From the NCBI RefSeq assembly GCF_029784155.1, contig NC_073692.1, forward strand, positions 320,039,726-320,103,725: a DNA stretch of 64,000 bases, in the 5' to 3' direction. The number at the start of each line of letters is the position of its first letter. The stretch's first letter is position 1. Both the position numbers and the translations under genes were made by a program. Shown in pieces: positions 51,480 to 64,000 of this stretch. The stretch is from Uranotaenia lowii. Lineage: Eukaryota; Arthropoda; Insecta; Diptera; Culicidae. The notes beneath the pieces are model-generated. The model had not been told where the DNA came from. It did no database searches and saw only the letters and a list, made by a program, of their open reading frames with translations.

Positions 51480-53740
51480 TGATCAACACATTCCCAAACA
51501 CAGCAGGCCAGTTGGATTGTGTTGGATGTGTTGTAACGGGCCGTAGTAGGCAAAGTGGTAATATCCGTAGTATTTCCAAATCATAATAAAAATATGTATC
51601 ATGTCAGTCTTACTGAGAATGGATCATTGTGTACTGAAGTGTAAATTTTCGGTAAAATGGAATTCCACCCATCACCCATCACCACAGTCATCATGAGTTA
51701 CCAATGGAGACTTTCCTTTGGGAAGTTGGAAAATGGAGTTTTCTTGGGACCAAAAACGAGAAAACGAGTCTCTTAGCCATCTGGTACTTGAGTTTGGAAG
51801 ACGTTCTTTGAAGTTAGCAGCGATTTAAACAAATTCGTTAGGCGGTTTTTTTTACTGTTTTCAAGTATTTTCACCCGTTTAATCGGTCCCAATTATACGC
51901 GCCGCGCAAAAAGTGTTTCGAGTCTGCGACTATCTCGGGAGTTAAGGGTCTGGCTCATCATTCCGGCAGCCAACCCCAGTCCGGGAAGTTCTCTGGCGGA
52001 AGCTTGTGTGCAAGTGTAAGGACGATTCTACCAGAAAGTTGCATTTTAGTTACCTTTGTGAAGTTCTTTTTAAGCATTGTGTTTGGTCTTTTTATGATAC
52101 GGAAAACTACGGCTATTACCGCGGCGACTAAGTTCGTGTAGCAACACAAACTTCCCTCATTTCACCAACCCCATTTTGTTAAGTCTTCTTTGGAAGCCCA
52201 CCCCTGGGAAGAAAGTCCGGGTTTTAAGAGACTTCAGCACAAAAACTTTTTTTAGTTGTTGGCGCTTAAGTGCTGTTAAGTTGAACTACACAATTTTGCT
52301 ATGAAATATTTACTTTCCTTTAGCACAAAGTGGGATTCGGTCCTGATTAAAATCAGTGGCTGTTGGTTTCTGAGAGTTGTATCGTCTTGTTTCAATTTCG
52401 GACTCCGAAGGAATTCGAGACGGTACAGTGTGAATACACAATCTGGCTGTTTTGGCACTTCTTACGTCTTTCCAGTGTATGGAATATCCACGGGATTTTC
52501 TCATTTTATACAGCGCATTTCATGCACAATTAGTTCACAATATTCACACTCGCAGTTATAAATAGCCGGATTCCATATTCGATTAACCCTCTTCCGTCAC
52601 AGAAATTTTTTCCCGTTGCAGTTCCTGGAGTGTCAATTTGAGACTAAAACTGCTATATCTCTATTGTGTCCTAAAAAAATCTTTAGAGCAATCCGTAGTT
52701 GATCTACAGTCTTTTTCCAAACCATATTTTTTAAGATTTTTTTTTTCTTAGACTTTAAATAACGGAAAACTGAAGAGTTCTATGTGAATGAATGAATGAC
52801 CCGAAATACTCCACATCATGTGGCCGTGATACCCACAAGCTATGGTTTGCAAATTGGTTGAGTTTTAGTGATTTATTAATGTTTCATGAAAAATTCCTTT
52901 CTTATATGAAAATGCAAGACAAAAATGACCTTAAGTATATTTTCGTTTTAAACTTCAAGTTTCCCACCAATGCAATTTGCGGGTGCTTGATTAATTATGT
53001 GTTAGTACATTTTTTTAGCTTTTTAAATAAAAGCAGCATAACAAAAAATGGAAATATATGCTTACGTATAGAGTCAAAACAGTTGGATTGAGATTTTTTA
53101 TCTCAATACACATCCGAGATATTAAGGTTGGTCCACGTTTCCGCATGGACCACGATACCCCTCTCTCCTCTATATAGGTTGTATGTAAATATTTTTTTCT
53201 AGAAAGAGATTAACATACACAATACATAATAATATTTTTATAATGTCTTAATAGAAAATTTCACGTTCAAGTATATTTTACTCCTTTGCCTCAACCCATT
53301 TGGTCCTAGCAATGAATGGCATTTAGAGCGATTCAAACGAACGCATTTGTCATCTGAGCGCGTATGATCGTTTTCTTCAGATATAGAATAATAAGTGCTC
53401 ATTAACAAGTGCACACCTCGCGTTTAATTACTTCTACGATTTCTCGTCTCTGCCTACCCACTTAAGCTTCCTAGCTAAGCAAGACTTTTTATAACTATGT
53501 AACCGAATCCATCGAGTAGGTTTCGAGTTGTTAAATTCTACTCCTCGTCGCAAACGTGTCAGGTGCTTTGAAGGTTTCGAGATATTAATCGTTTAGCTGC
53601 TACAAATGTAATCATAATACGGCCTCACATTAAATGACAGTTTCTACCGATTCAAATGACTAATAGGTCTCTTAAACATTCTCTCAGGTTGAGACGAAGC
53701 TATTAAAAAAAACTCTTACAGCGGAAAATCATTTTTTATA
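51480..53740. other. Intergenic stretch, no gene recognised
   Basis: 51,780-52,160 and 53,300-53,650 are less AT-rich than the rest. The overlapping small frames at 52,276-52,561 on both strands look incidental. A 28-bp stretch at 52,748-52,775 repeats 15,258-15,285 with one mismatch. Confidence 0.4.
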
Positions 53741-53743
53741 CTA

Positions 53744-54037
53744 GTCAAGACAGCCGAAAAAAATCTGTTTTCTGCGAAAAAAAAATCAGACTTTCTGAGA
53801 TTTTACCCAAAAATTCAGTGATGAGATAAGCCTGAATTTCTTTGAAAAGTAATAAAAATTGAGTTTTTTTTGTTGAGATAAAAATGATAATTTTTGAAAT
53901 ATGTACGTACAAAATTTAAAATCTCTGTGAAATTTGTGAATATTTCTAAAAATACTGTTTTCTGTGACACATGATCCTTGATGAAAATTTGCTCAAAATT
54001 CTGTGGAGTTATGAATATTTCTGTGATTTCGGCAACC
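53744..54037 (-). mobile_element. Decayed inverted relative of the MITE at 32,777
   Basis: Right end atttcggcaacctt matches the left end of the 32,777 element in reverse. The interior shows the same gaaatttgtgaa/tctgtgat/tttacccaaaaattc words in reverse order. The left end caagacagccgaaa is altered. The flanks show only a partial match (atactagt, ctagtagt) and no exact duplication. Confidence 0.65.
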
Positions 54038-54049
54038 TTTCTAGTAGTG

Positions 54050-57000
54050 AGATATAGATCTCTCAATAATAGTAAGTGAGTAATAATTTGTTTCCTATAC
54101 GTGTTTTTTTTCTTTCCAAGGTTAAACTATCAATTCATCGCTAAACTAATGTGTTTACTTGTTCCACTATTCATTGTGGTTTTACGCCAGCACTCAAAAA
54201 TGTGGGAGGGTACCTGAAGTATTTTGTTCGAACGAGCGAGGATTCCCTTCCCCTTTTTCCCCTCGCAGTGGAATCGATATTCCAAGTGACCATCAATGAG
54301 CCACGAGGCTGGCCTTAGCCAACACTTGACGCTTGACCTTGGAAGGGTCTCTTCAGGTGTAAAACTGGTTTGCGGTTTGTCGCTGATCGAATCCGGCAGC
54401 AAAGCCGATTTCATCTCATCGCCATAAACCTTTGACATGACACCCCAGATAAGGTACGTTTTCCTATTTAAATTGTACGGTGCTGGATTCCTTTGGCAAA
54501 CATTTAAGTAAATTTAAAAAAAAAAGAGGTTTATTGGTCTACAGATCGAATTTATTTATTATTTTTAATTGAGTTTTTTTACCCACCATCATTCCACCTG
54601 AGTCTTTTAAGGGGCCCCTCAAAATGTGCCGTGAAGTTCAAACGAAGTTTCAACGCTCGATTTGTGGGTGGCAAATGGATACGCCGTTCTTGAGTAAATA
54701 TCGTGTCCAATTCCAATCTGGGTGAGTTATCTGGATCGAAATCTACGCTCTCGATTCGGTCGTGAGTAGAGGTGGAATGATTGTTATTGTTTTGTTACTA
54801 AGTGCCATGCTATTTTTTTATTGAATGAACTTTGATCGAATTAGGCACTCGTATTAGGCGTGATTAGTACGGTAGATTAGTATTAAATACCAGGGTTACC
54901 TGTCCTTGGATGATAAACGTGCTTGAAACACACCCGCATTGATTCGATCTAAAATGATCCCGTGATCCTTTCTATTTATATTTGAATTAAAACATTTAAA
55001 AAATAATTTCAAAATATTTGAATCCTACAACGATTACTTGAACGATCAGCTGTAAGAACAGTTGGAAAAAATCTGACAGTCATACTTTCTTAAATCCGTC
55101 TTTTTGATAATTTCAAAATCCATTTTATTAAACTATTTCTTAATAATGATTTTTTTTATCATTTTTTCACAGGTAAGCCACCTCGTCAATTCTTTAAAAA
55201 TTGGTAACTATAAAGTTTAATTTATTGAATAACTACTTTGACTATGGTTGGTTAATTATTAACTTAATCAAACATGGATAAGTTTCAGCGTTTTAATTAA
55301 AAACTCTGGCATTTTGAATAAAATATTTATTTTCTAATTTTGGTGTCCATTCAATTGCCAGATTACAATGAAAGGCAAATAACTCCACAACATTTATCAT
55401 TATTTGGTGATTTTTTTTTAATTGATTTTAATTCCCTTATTTTCAACTCTTTATGAACTCTTTCTCCTTATCATACAAATTATAGCTTATCTCTATAAAT
55501 TAATCTTTTATACAGTTTTCTTTGTAGACAAGATCTAATCTAAAAATTTGAAAGTTTTCGGTAACTATACTTAATCTTCTACTGCACGGACTTTGGACCC
55601 GTTGAGAACAAAAAATCGTCAACGGAAATAACTTTACCCTATTTTATTGTAAAAAAAAACTTGGAGTACATACATACAGGGTGACAAACAGTTCAAATCA
55701 TTTGGTCATTTTTGGTTTGGTGGCCCACAATTCCACACAAATTTTCCATTTAAAAAAAAATTACTTTGTTTAGAACAGCCATAACTTGGGGAAATAAATT
55801 TATTCAAAAATAAATATAATTGTCAAATGAAACGGAGAAAACCATACCATTTAACTTTTTCATTTTATCTTGAACAATAAAGAAGTTTTAGAGCAAAGAA
55901 ATAAGTGGCCCACGATACCCTACTGTCCCCTATAATTTATGGCAATATTCTTGTTATCTGATATCTAGGTCAATAAAGAAGAATCTTGATGGGGAAAAAA
56001 TGTCTTTTATGCTCTCAGCGTTATAAATATTCTGAAACTATTTTTTTCTCAGAACTTAATTCACCTTTTTCTTTTTTCTTAAATTTGTCATCCTATAAAA
56101 TTTAATAAAAAAAAGAATTAAGAAGCTCAGAAGACAAAAACAAAATTCATAACCATTTGCTCGTGATACATTTAAATATGCAAGGCAAAGAAGAGACAAT
56201 TAAAAAATTAAAAAAAAAGTTGCCTCTTAATTCGATTACGTAGCGTAGCTCAAATTTCAGAAATGTATAGTAATTGAATGGTCACCAAATTCAAACTCAA
56301 CACTTTAAGCAGGTAACTCATCATAAGTAATTTTGCGAAATTCGGCCCAAGGAATTGCAAGTTACAGCGGTTAGAGTTTTTTTACAAGTTTTATTTCATT
56401 CATTTTCATCTTTTCTATTTCCAAAAATTTCCAATTACGACAAGAAATTCTTTTTAAACCCTAATTTATCGATTTTAAGAAAAGACAATAAAAAATTTTG
56501 AGTATTTTTTTAATCACCAAAGCACGATTCTGAGTTTTTGAGATTAAAGATTTTAATTTATTTTACAACTATGTTTGAACCTGCCAAACCATTAAAAAAA
56601 CTGAAATGCTATAGAAATAAAATATTTTGAAAATTTAGTCAAAATTTCATTTTTTATGGATCTTAGAGAAATAAACCAAATCGAAGTTTTTTTTTCGTCA
56701 GAAGTTTAATTGACTTAAATTCTTTGAGACAATTGATAGATGGACATAAGAGTTGCCGAAACTGCGGTGAATCCGTTCAACAATGGGGGATTATCTACAA
56801 ACATACATGTATAAGATTAACTAAAAGGATTTTGTCGTATAACCTTCTCTAATTTTTAATTGAATTTGACCCTTCTTCTCCTTTTTGGTATCATGTCTCC
56901 TTCTGCCCTGTTATTTGACCTGTTTCTCAAAATTTTAAAACTACAGTACTCGCTCGTTAATCCGACACTGTTGAGACCGAAGGGTGCGTTCGACTAGCGA

Positions 57001-57190
57001 AAATCTTTGATTACACGAAATAACAAAATTTAAAAAAAATCGTTAACTTAATTGACCGACCCAAAATTTTAATTTAAAATCGAGCGCTGAATCCGGAAAT
57101 GCAATTCAAAAACATCTTAGGAGAGAAGGAATGCTCCAAAAGTTTTGGAACAATAAAAAAAGTACTTGTACTTAGATTCAAATAACTCAG
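54050..57190. other. AT-rich intergenic stretch
   Basis: 54,130-54,440 is less AT-rich and open on the minus strand for 102 codons with no known domain. The rest is AT-rich without ends I can place. cccacgataccctactgtcccctata near 55,908 echoes accacgatacccctctctcc near 53,150, so a further repeat family may be present. atagatggacataag near 56,737 also occurs near 6,037. Confidence 0.4.
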
Positions 57191-59960
57191 TTTCAAGTAA
57201 AATTTTCGAAGTAGTAAAGAGAAACTACTAGATTTCAAAAGGTGTTAAATAAGTGTTAACAAAAAAGTCCGAAATTTTTCTCGCATCCAGCGGAATTTTG
57301 TTTTAAATCACCCTAGACTTGAGACATTTTATTTTACGACAATACATATATATATGCCGTTCACGAATTAAAACTAATCTTTAACTGTAAATTTCGATTT
57401 GCAATTCAATCAACCTTATGCATTGGAACTCTCAACTTGACATACACAAACCCTACCTCGCCTTTAGAATGGGTTTGCATACAAAAATGGAATCATCAAC
57501 AAGTTGGAAGCATTTTCGTAGATGATGGAAAGAATTAGAGAACATAAGCTATCAAAGAACGAAAGAACATAAGCCGTAAAAAACATGAATTTTTCGAAAA
57601 AGATACAACGGCTCACCGGCAGGACTTGAACCTGCAATCTCCGCTTCAAGGTTCAAGTCCTGCCGGTGAGCCGTTGTATCTTTTTCGAAAAATTCATGAT
57701 ATTTACGGCTTATGTTCTTTCGTTCTTTGATAGCTTATGTTCTCTAATTCTTTCCATCATCTACGAAAATGTGATTATCAAGCGATTTCATAACATCAGT
57801 ATTGAAGTTGGAAGCCATATATCATGACTCACAATGGTCATCAGAATTAGCAAATGAAAATCTAATACCTGGTATACACTACTTAAGACCTAAAAATTTT
57901 GATTTACAAAAAATGTGCTGATATGCAATATTCTTCAAAAAACCATTTTCAGTTTCAATTATATTTTGTGTTTCGTGCTCTTCTAAATGTTCAACATCAC
58001 ATTCAAAAACGTTTTGATTAATAACACAAGGCCACAAAATTAACATCCTTCAAGGGGAAAAAGAAGTTAACAGCTAATTTTGACTTATTTGGGTGCCCTG
58101 GATCTGAATACGCAATTTCAATATCAGCTTTAGTTTTTTGAATAACTTCTGCAAATATTTAAAAATCTTTCAAGAAATTTCTGCATTTATTTGACAAAAT
58201 TTCAAACAAAAAACACTATCTAATAATGAAGGTTTAAATCAATTTTCAACTTACCTCAAGACTAAGAAATTTTGATATCTGCGAAAAAGTTGAAGAGGTT
58301 TTGAATTTGTGTACTTCTCCCCATTTTTAACGAAATTTTAAACCAAATTAAATTTTATATATTTTTAAAGCAAAAATCTAATCGTTTTGCAGGTTTGAAC
58401 AAACTATGTTGAATGAATTCCATTTTTTAAAACTTTTTTCAGTAATGTCAGAAATTTTTGTAATGATATCTTTCCCAATTTTTATAAACTGTAGAGTTTA
58501 ACTTTTTTAGATGGATCATCATTTATCATCATCTTTGGAATATTATTCCTTAATTGAATTAAATGCGTGCTTTAAACAAATATAGAATCAGATTTTTTTC
58601 TGTTACCGTAAATTTGTTACTTCATCAGTTATCAATGATTAATTTCACTCAAAAGTGATACATTTAAAGCGTATAAACTCCATATCACTAAAACGCAAGG
58701 TAATTGGCAAAATTTGATAAAAGATTTGAATTCAGGACGCTTTAATCTACCAAATCAATCATAGGCAATCATCAATCATAGGCATCAAAATGCTGATCCT
58801 TTAAATTATCAATTTTTTTTAATTTTTTAATTTAAAAAAATACCTTATAAAATATTAAAAAAAAACTAATCTTCGTGTTTTATTTTTAATTTTTAAATTA
58901 ATTTACCAAATTTTTTAATTTAAACTTCATGAAATATTTTTCATAAGTTTGTCTTTGTTTTTCAAATCTATTTTTTTGTGTTCATAAGTCACAGTCTTCT
59001 GTTTTTTAAACTAAATTTTTAATAAGAAAAACATAGTTTCCACCTTCTGTTCACTTCAGGACCCAATATTCTTATAAACAGCAACAAATTATTACGATCT
59101 TGAAATTTTTAACTTTGAAACCTTCAATTGAAATATTACAAAAGTTTCTCTAATTTTCATTATATTATATCATGTTTTTTTACTGATCATGATTTTTAAT
59201 TTATCTTATCTCTAGTTGATTTGATTCGAATAAGCAAATTTAAATTTGAATTTTAATGAGCAATGTTAACTTCATTTGTATTTTCTTTGTGCTTTCAATA
59301 TTTACAACAAAACTTGGAATAAATTATTTTTATTTTATCAGTGTCTTATTGATCATTTCCCAATCTGTAAATTGTCAGAGTAATTAAATATGTTGTGTTA
59401 TAAATATATAAAGCTATTATTTTGACTTTCAGAACTTATTTAGCCATTTATTTTGATAAATGGACAAATTTTAGCAAAGAAAAGCGTTTTTTTTTTTACT
59501 TTGATCACTGACAGTCTTGAAATAAAATTAAATATTTCTTCTTTTTATCAAATATAATTCAATTATTAACTATTGAATAAATTTTCCTAGGTTCAAAACG
59601 TTCTTTTTCCTAATCAAGAATTCACATTTCTAATCGTAATAATTTTTTTCACAATTCAAGATACTACAGTGGTCGAGCCTGCATAGAATTTATTTTCAAG
59701 CAAAATTGTAGTTCAGAATAAGGAACGTCATTTTGAATGATTTATCAATGATTTACCGGAAATAGCATCGATTTAAAACATTTATTATTATTTGTTTGGA
59801 AAATGTCGATTAATTTTACTAGTAAAATTTATTTTTTTTTTTAATTTTTGTTCTAATTATAAGCAAGAAAATGGGTTAGAAATCATTTTCTTTATTTCTT
59901 GTGTATTTTTCGTATTGTTATTATATTTGGCTAAATTTAAACTTCAAAAATCCTGATCAG
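57190..59960 (-). mobile_element. Inverted decayed copy of the hAT-like family of 4,204-6,555
   Basis: Reverse-orientation blocks match the element at 4,204 in order. 57,190-57,215 (tttcaagtaaaattttcg) matches 6,480-6,500 and 57,290-57,500 matches 6,180-6,395. 57,800-57,860 matches 6,060-6,130, 59,030-59,075 matches 5,310-5,350, and 59,690-59,775 matches 4,425-4,490. It carries an extra 261-bp palindrome at 57,511-57,771 that the 4,204 copy lacks. Terminal repeats are not recognisable. Confidence 0.65.
57511..57771. repeat. 261-bp near-perfect palindrome with tRNA-type B boxes
   Basis: Two 123-bp arms (57,511-57,633 and 57,649-57,771) are inverted copies with only two mismatches seen, around a 15-nt spacer. 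Each arm holds GGTTCAAGTCC, a good pol III B box, followed by CTGCCGGTGAGCC, as in the T arm and acceptor strand of a tRNA. About 20 nt further is T5. The two boxes face outwards on opposite strands. No A box is visible. It sits inside the decayed hAT-like copy, so it is a later insertion or an in-place inverted duplication. Confidence 0.85.
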
Positions 59961-62520
59961 ATTTTTTTTTTAGCTTGGAGCGAGTGGTATTTATCAGGTT
60001 TAATTCTTATTATACTAAGAATGGTATACTGCGGTTCGTCAAATTATTCAAATTTGCAAACATTATCTACTGTTTGAGTAAAATAACCATGACTTTTTCA
60101 ATTTTCTACCAATTTTGATAAATAACCACTTGAAATGTTTATTTTGAATCGACATTTGAGGTTCATTAAAAATCATAAAATGATACAATCGAATCTAAAA
60201 CTGTCGATTCAACAAAATTTTCTTTTAAAAACGTTTTTTTGAACATTTATTTCAATCATAAGTTCAACAATATAAAAAATACTGTTGGAAAAAAACCAAT
60301 AAATTCATGAATATTGGAACGACCTAATTAAACGTTGAAAAAGTGGATTTTTTAACAAAAAGCCAGATTGAAGATAAATTCAACGATTTGCTGTATGGAC
60401 CTGATTTAATATTTTTTGTAACTGTTAAGAAAAACCTTATCCACAGATGCATTATGTGGTGCTTAAAAACGAAAACACAGATTTAGGATCTCGGTGAAAC
60501 ATCAGTTTCTTGAAGAGATCTTTTTTTCATCTTCATTCTTATGAACATTGGCGAAGATGACTCTAATTCTAACCACTATACCATAAGTCGGTAACCTGCA
60601 GCTAGCGATCCGCATTCGGCTCTATGTTTAGCTAACTGCACAAAAAATATTTATAAAATCGTGTTAATCCGATAATTAAGTCTTGTGACCTGGCATACCA
60701 GACACATTTTAAAATTGCATCCGCTGCAGGAAAAAGCGGAAAGGACCAAATGGCAAAAAATCATTGTTTGTAGCCTAATTTTACAATTTTTTTGTTTTCA
60801 CTGTTTTTGAAGCATCAGAATAGAGATACAGATTTAATTTATCATTAATCGTAAATTAAAAAAAAATAACTGTTGTTTAAAACAGATGAAACTAAAATCA
60901 AGTTATTCATTTCCAAAACGTCTGTACCTGTATTTTTAAATCAATCGAACACAAAAGTTGAGCTGTAGCTAACAGGAAAATCAAAATTTATCATTTGCAA
61001 AAAGTAGTTCTTAGTTTATTATCAAACAACACATCACTTATCAAATTTTATATTTTAAGCACTCGCAATCACATTTTTGTACTCTATGAAAATTGATCAG
61101 TTGATGTCTCCAAAATATTAATCAACCAATTCGAAAAATTTTAACAACTTTGACGCGTAACAACATTGAAATATTGAAAAAAACCACCTCAATCGAAAGT
61201 TATTAATTTGAATTTAAAGTGATAATTTTAATGTATTTAAATTTAGTTATCTGATAAGCATTCCAGATTGCTGGTTTTAACCGGAGTTGCCCAAATTTTT
61301 TGAAGAAAAAATTGGGAATGCCAGGGCCGGTCCGGTTGCCGTATCGTATCGAGGAAAAAAGTCAGGTTTTTCCAGGATTATTCACAATTTTGACGAAATT
61401 CCATATTTTCAACCTGTTTTAACGAAACAAATTCACGTGCATTTTTTGGAATTGTATGATAAGATTTGAGATGTGCTTTAGAAAAAAAAAATCATTTTTC
61501 GAGTGTTTATTTTTCAACTTTTCTCTCACTTTTTTGTATAAAATACCAAGATTTAGGTGGATTGACCCGAATATAACCAGGTTTTGAGTTTAAAATTTAG
61601 AAACCCTATGTCTGGATTTAACCGGCCTGGATACGTACAGAAAAAAATCTGTAAATCTGACTCATACATGAAATTCAAATACAAATTTCCAAAATTCCAA
61701 GACTGAGAATTACAAATTAAAGTTTGACAACTTTTCAAATTCGAACCAACATTGAGAATCAATCAAAATTTAAATTCTGAAAATCTTCTTGAAAACTTCG
61801 GGATAAATACCTTATTCATTGATTGATTTATAGATTGATTGATCTTTACATCCCGATGTAGTTTTTTTTATAATTAAATGGTATTTATTGAAAAACAAAT
61901 TTTGAGTCTTTGAACACACTTTTAATTTCAAGTCAAGTTTCAAGCACACAAATTTGAACGAAGTTTCAGTAACGGACATTTTTTATTTCATTTTTGATTA
62001 AGAGTTGATCACCGTTGGTTTTTTTTAAATTTACTTTTGTTTGGAAACTTTAAAACTATCCTTGCACTGATTTAGGCAGTTAAAATGTACTGTTTCTTTT
62101 TTATTTGTCACGAATTTTTAATGCAGGCTACAAAATCACATTATTGCAGATTTCTACTGGTCAAACCACAAATTTTCTTTTTTTTAGTAATCTATGCTTT
62201 AGCCAGCATTGATGAATTATCTACGATGTTTTGAATTTCATTCTTCATTCAATTGGACGCACAATACTGAAGAGTCACAAGTGGCATAAAATGAGATTTT
62301 TTATTTTCAGATGCATTAAATTCTGAAGACACGTTCGCTAGATGTCATAAATTTTAAAAATTCTACCAATTGTCAGGAGCATTATTTTTAAAGATTGAAA
62401 ATTTTGGCTAGGGGAGAGGCGCTCTATATGCGCTATCTCTTATTCCAATATCATATCAAAAGCTTCGATTTGTTGAATTTCCGATTTCCAGATTAATAAG
62501 AAAGAAAAACCATTCAAATT
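59961..62520. other. AT-rich intergenic stretch
   Basis: No gene recognised. On the minus strand near 60,595-60,570 TATGGTATAGTGGTTAGA resembles a tRNA A box, but no B box follows. 61,255-61,640 has ends cattccagattgctgg and ccggcctggatacg and may be an old element related to 34,058-34,430. A gattgatt run lies near 61,821-61,842. Confidence 0.4.
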
Positions 62521-62549
62521 TTTGTTCACAGAATCTGTACGCACGATAA

Positions 62550-64000
62550 TTCAAGGAAACCCATATTTTTGGATCGATCTACTTTCCTCCAGAATATGCC
62601 AGTAAAGATTATTTCCAAAAATTTCTACTGAGCATAACAGAAATATTCAAAAGCTTCCAACCCGAATTCAAAATTCACCTGTATGGCGATTTTAATCAAT
62701 CGAATCTGCAATTTTTACCCGATGAAGATAATGAGGCAATCCTCTTACCGATTTTTGGAGATAATGAAACATTACAATTCCTTTTCGATAATCTTGCTAC
62801 CTTATGTCTTAATCAAATAAATCATGTGAAAAATGCCTGCAATCGCTATCTCGATTTACTGTTTTCAAACTTGACTGATGACTTTTGTATTTTGGAAGCT
62901 ACTAATCCAATTTGGAAAAATGAGATCTTTCATACAGCTATCGAATTTTCAATAATATGTTCTGACAACAAAGGAATACCAGAATACGAATATGAGGAGA
63001 CCCTTGACTTTTTCCATGCAAATTACACGATGATTAAAACTAAATTACAATCAGTTGATTGGCAATCATCATTTCAAAGCGAAAACCAAACTGTCAATCA
63101 GGTAGCTATTTTTTATAACATTCTTGGTAATATCTTAAGTAAATATGTCCCAATAAAAATAAAGCGACGAACGAATAATAACAGAAATCCGCCATGGTTT
63201 TCAAAAGAGCTAAAGCATCTTAGAAATAAAAAGCAGAAAGCGCATAAAAACTGGAAAAAGACACCATCGCTAGCTAACAGTTTAGAATATCAAGAAGCAT
63301 GCAACCAACTAGCCATATGCATTAATACCTCCTTCGAAGAATATAATAGGAAAACAGAGGAAAACATTAAATCTAACCCAAGAAGCTTCTTTAAGTATGT
63401 AAGTTCCAAATTGAAAAGTAATAATTTTCCATCTCGTATGCACTTGGACAGCGCTAACGGTAATAATTCCCACGAAATATGTAATTTGTTTGCCAATTTC
63501 TTCCAAAGCGTTTACACCAGTTTTTCGGAAGCCGATCGCGACACTGCGTTTTTCGATTATATTTCCAACTCAGCATCATTGACTGTGGTAGATTCAATCA
63601 CCCTTGAGGAAATACATAAATCAATTTGCTCCCTGGATAGCTCCAAAGGGCCCGGGCCTGATGGAATTCCTCCATTACTTCTAAAAAATCTTGTAAATGA
63701 ATTAAGTATGCCCTTGTTTCTATTGTTCAACTCATCGTTGAAATCCGGTGTTTTTCCTCAAGTATGGAAAGAATCTTTTCTTGTACCTATTTTCAAGTCG
63801 GGGAAAAAGTCTGACATTAAAAATTACCGGGGTATAGCAATCTTATCGTGCATACCGAAACTTTTTGAAGCAATAGTGAATCAAAAAATATATAATCAAA
63901 TAAAAACACTCATAACTGAAAAGCAACATGGATTTGTTAAAGGACGATCTACAGCGACTAATTTACTTGAATTCGTTTCTTATAATATCCACTCCATGGA
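62550..64000 (+). pseudogene. CR1-like LINE ORF2 (endonuclease to RT start), 5'-truncated, runs off window
   Basis: Open for 483 codons after a TAA at 62,547-62,549. Homology may continue upstream of that stop (NLYAR before it). Endonuclease blocks are THIFGSIYFPPEYA, IHLYGDFNQ, NRYLDLLFSNLTDDF and EIFHTAIEFSI. The linker has RNKKQKAHKNWKK, NPRSFFKYVSSK and NLFANFFQSVYT. RT starts with SSKGPGPDGIPPLLLK, FLVPIFKSGKKSD, NYRGIAILSCIPKLFE and KQHGFVKGRSTATNLLEF, and would reach the catalytic blocks beyond 64,000. It is close kin of the element at 729-8203 but clearly a different subfamily. No start codon or 5' UTR is seen. Confidence 0.85.

Noticed and set aside
54130..54438. 102-codon minus-strand frame
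   Set aside because: No known domain or neighbouring exons; composition alone is not enough.
57601..57680. A functional tRNA gene at the palindrome centre
   Set aside because: Only T arm and acceptor-like parts are present; no A box or D arm, and the centre is symmetric.
60540..60600. tRNA gene on the minus strand suggested by an A-box-like word
   Set aside because: No B box or terminator at suitable spacing.

Overview
This is eukaryotic, AT-rich intergenic DNA from an insect, most likely a mosquito (Culicidae). The window carries a Juan-like Jockey element, an ITmD37E transposon, a BEL/Pao retrotransposon, a tRNA-related SINE, CR1-like LINEs ending in short A/T repeats, and many short inverted-repeat elements. 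The mosquito assignment is inferred from this mix of transposon families. I found no convincing host protein-coding gene. Nearly all readable coding capacity belongs to transposable elements (TEs).

Layout. 1-10.4 kb is a nested stack. A Jockey LINE on the minus strand (ORF1 and ORF2) is split by a 5'-truncated CR1-like LINE on the plus strand. That LINE is split twice, by a 2.5-kb insert of unknown type and by a 2,352-bp non-autonomous hAT-like element with an exact 8-bp target duplication. 11.2-12.1 kb holds a LINE relic with an (ATGTA)n-type tail. 13.96-15.26 kb is an ITmD37E mariner-like transposon with three frameshifts, next to an older relic of the same family. 17.9-20.8 kb is a 5'-truncated CR1-like LINE whose 932-codon reading frame is uninterrupted. 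21.0-34.8 kb is mainly AT-rich sequence with MITEs, foldbacks and a decayed copy of the hAT-like family. 35.4-36.8 kb is an RTE-type LINE relic.

39.18-47.23 kb is a complete BEL/Pao LTR retrotransposon on the minus strand. Its two 640-bp LTRs look identical by eye, it has one 1,790-codon gag-pol frame, and it sits inside a (CTTATA)n tract, duplicating CTTAT. About 1.2 kb of that tract follows it. Its leader holds three stem-loop modules, each carrying the same 15-nt box in its loop (one base varies); two of them also have a perfectly palindromic 10-12 nt core. 48.9-49.1 kb is a SINE. 51-54 kb has two more MITE-like elements. 57.2-60 kb is an inverted copy of the hAT-like family, itself carrying a 261-bp near-perfect palindrome with tRNA-type B boxes. 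62.5-64 kb is the start of another CR1-like LINE that runs off the window.

The sequence gives a relative order of events: Jockey, then CR1-like LINE, then the hAT-like element and the unknown insert. The BEL element and the 17.9-kb LINE look like the youngest. The retrotransposons copy themselves through reverse transcription: endonuclease plus RT in the LINEs, and protease, RT, RNase H and integrase in BEL. The MITEs, the SINE and the hAT-like element encode nothing and would depend on enzymes supplied elsewhere.
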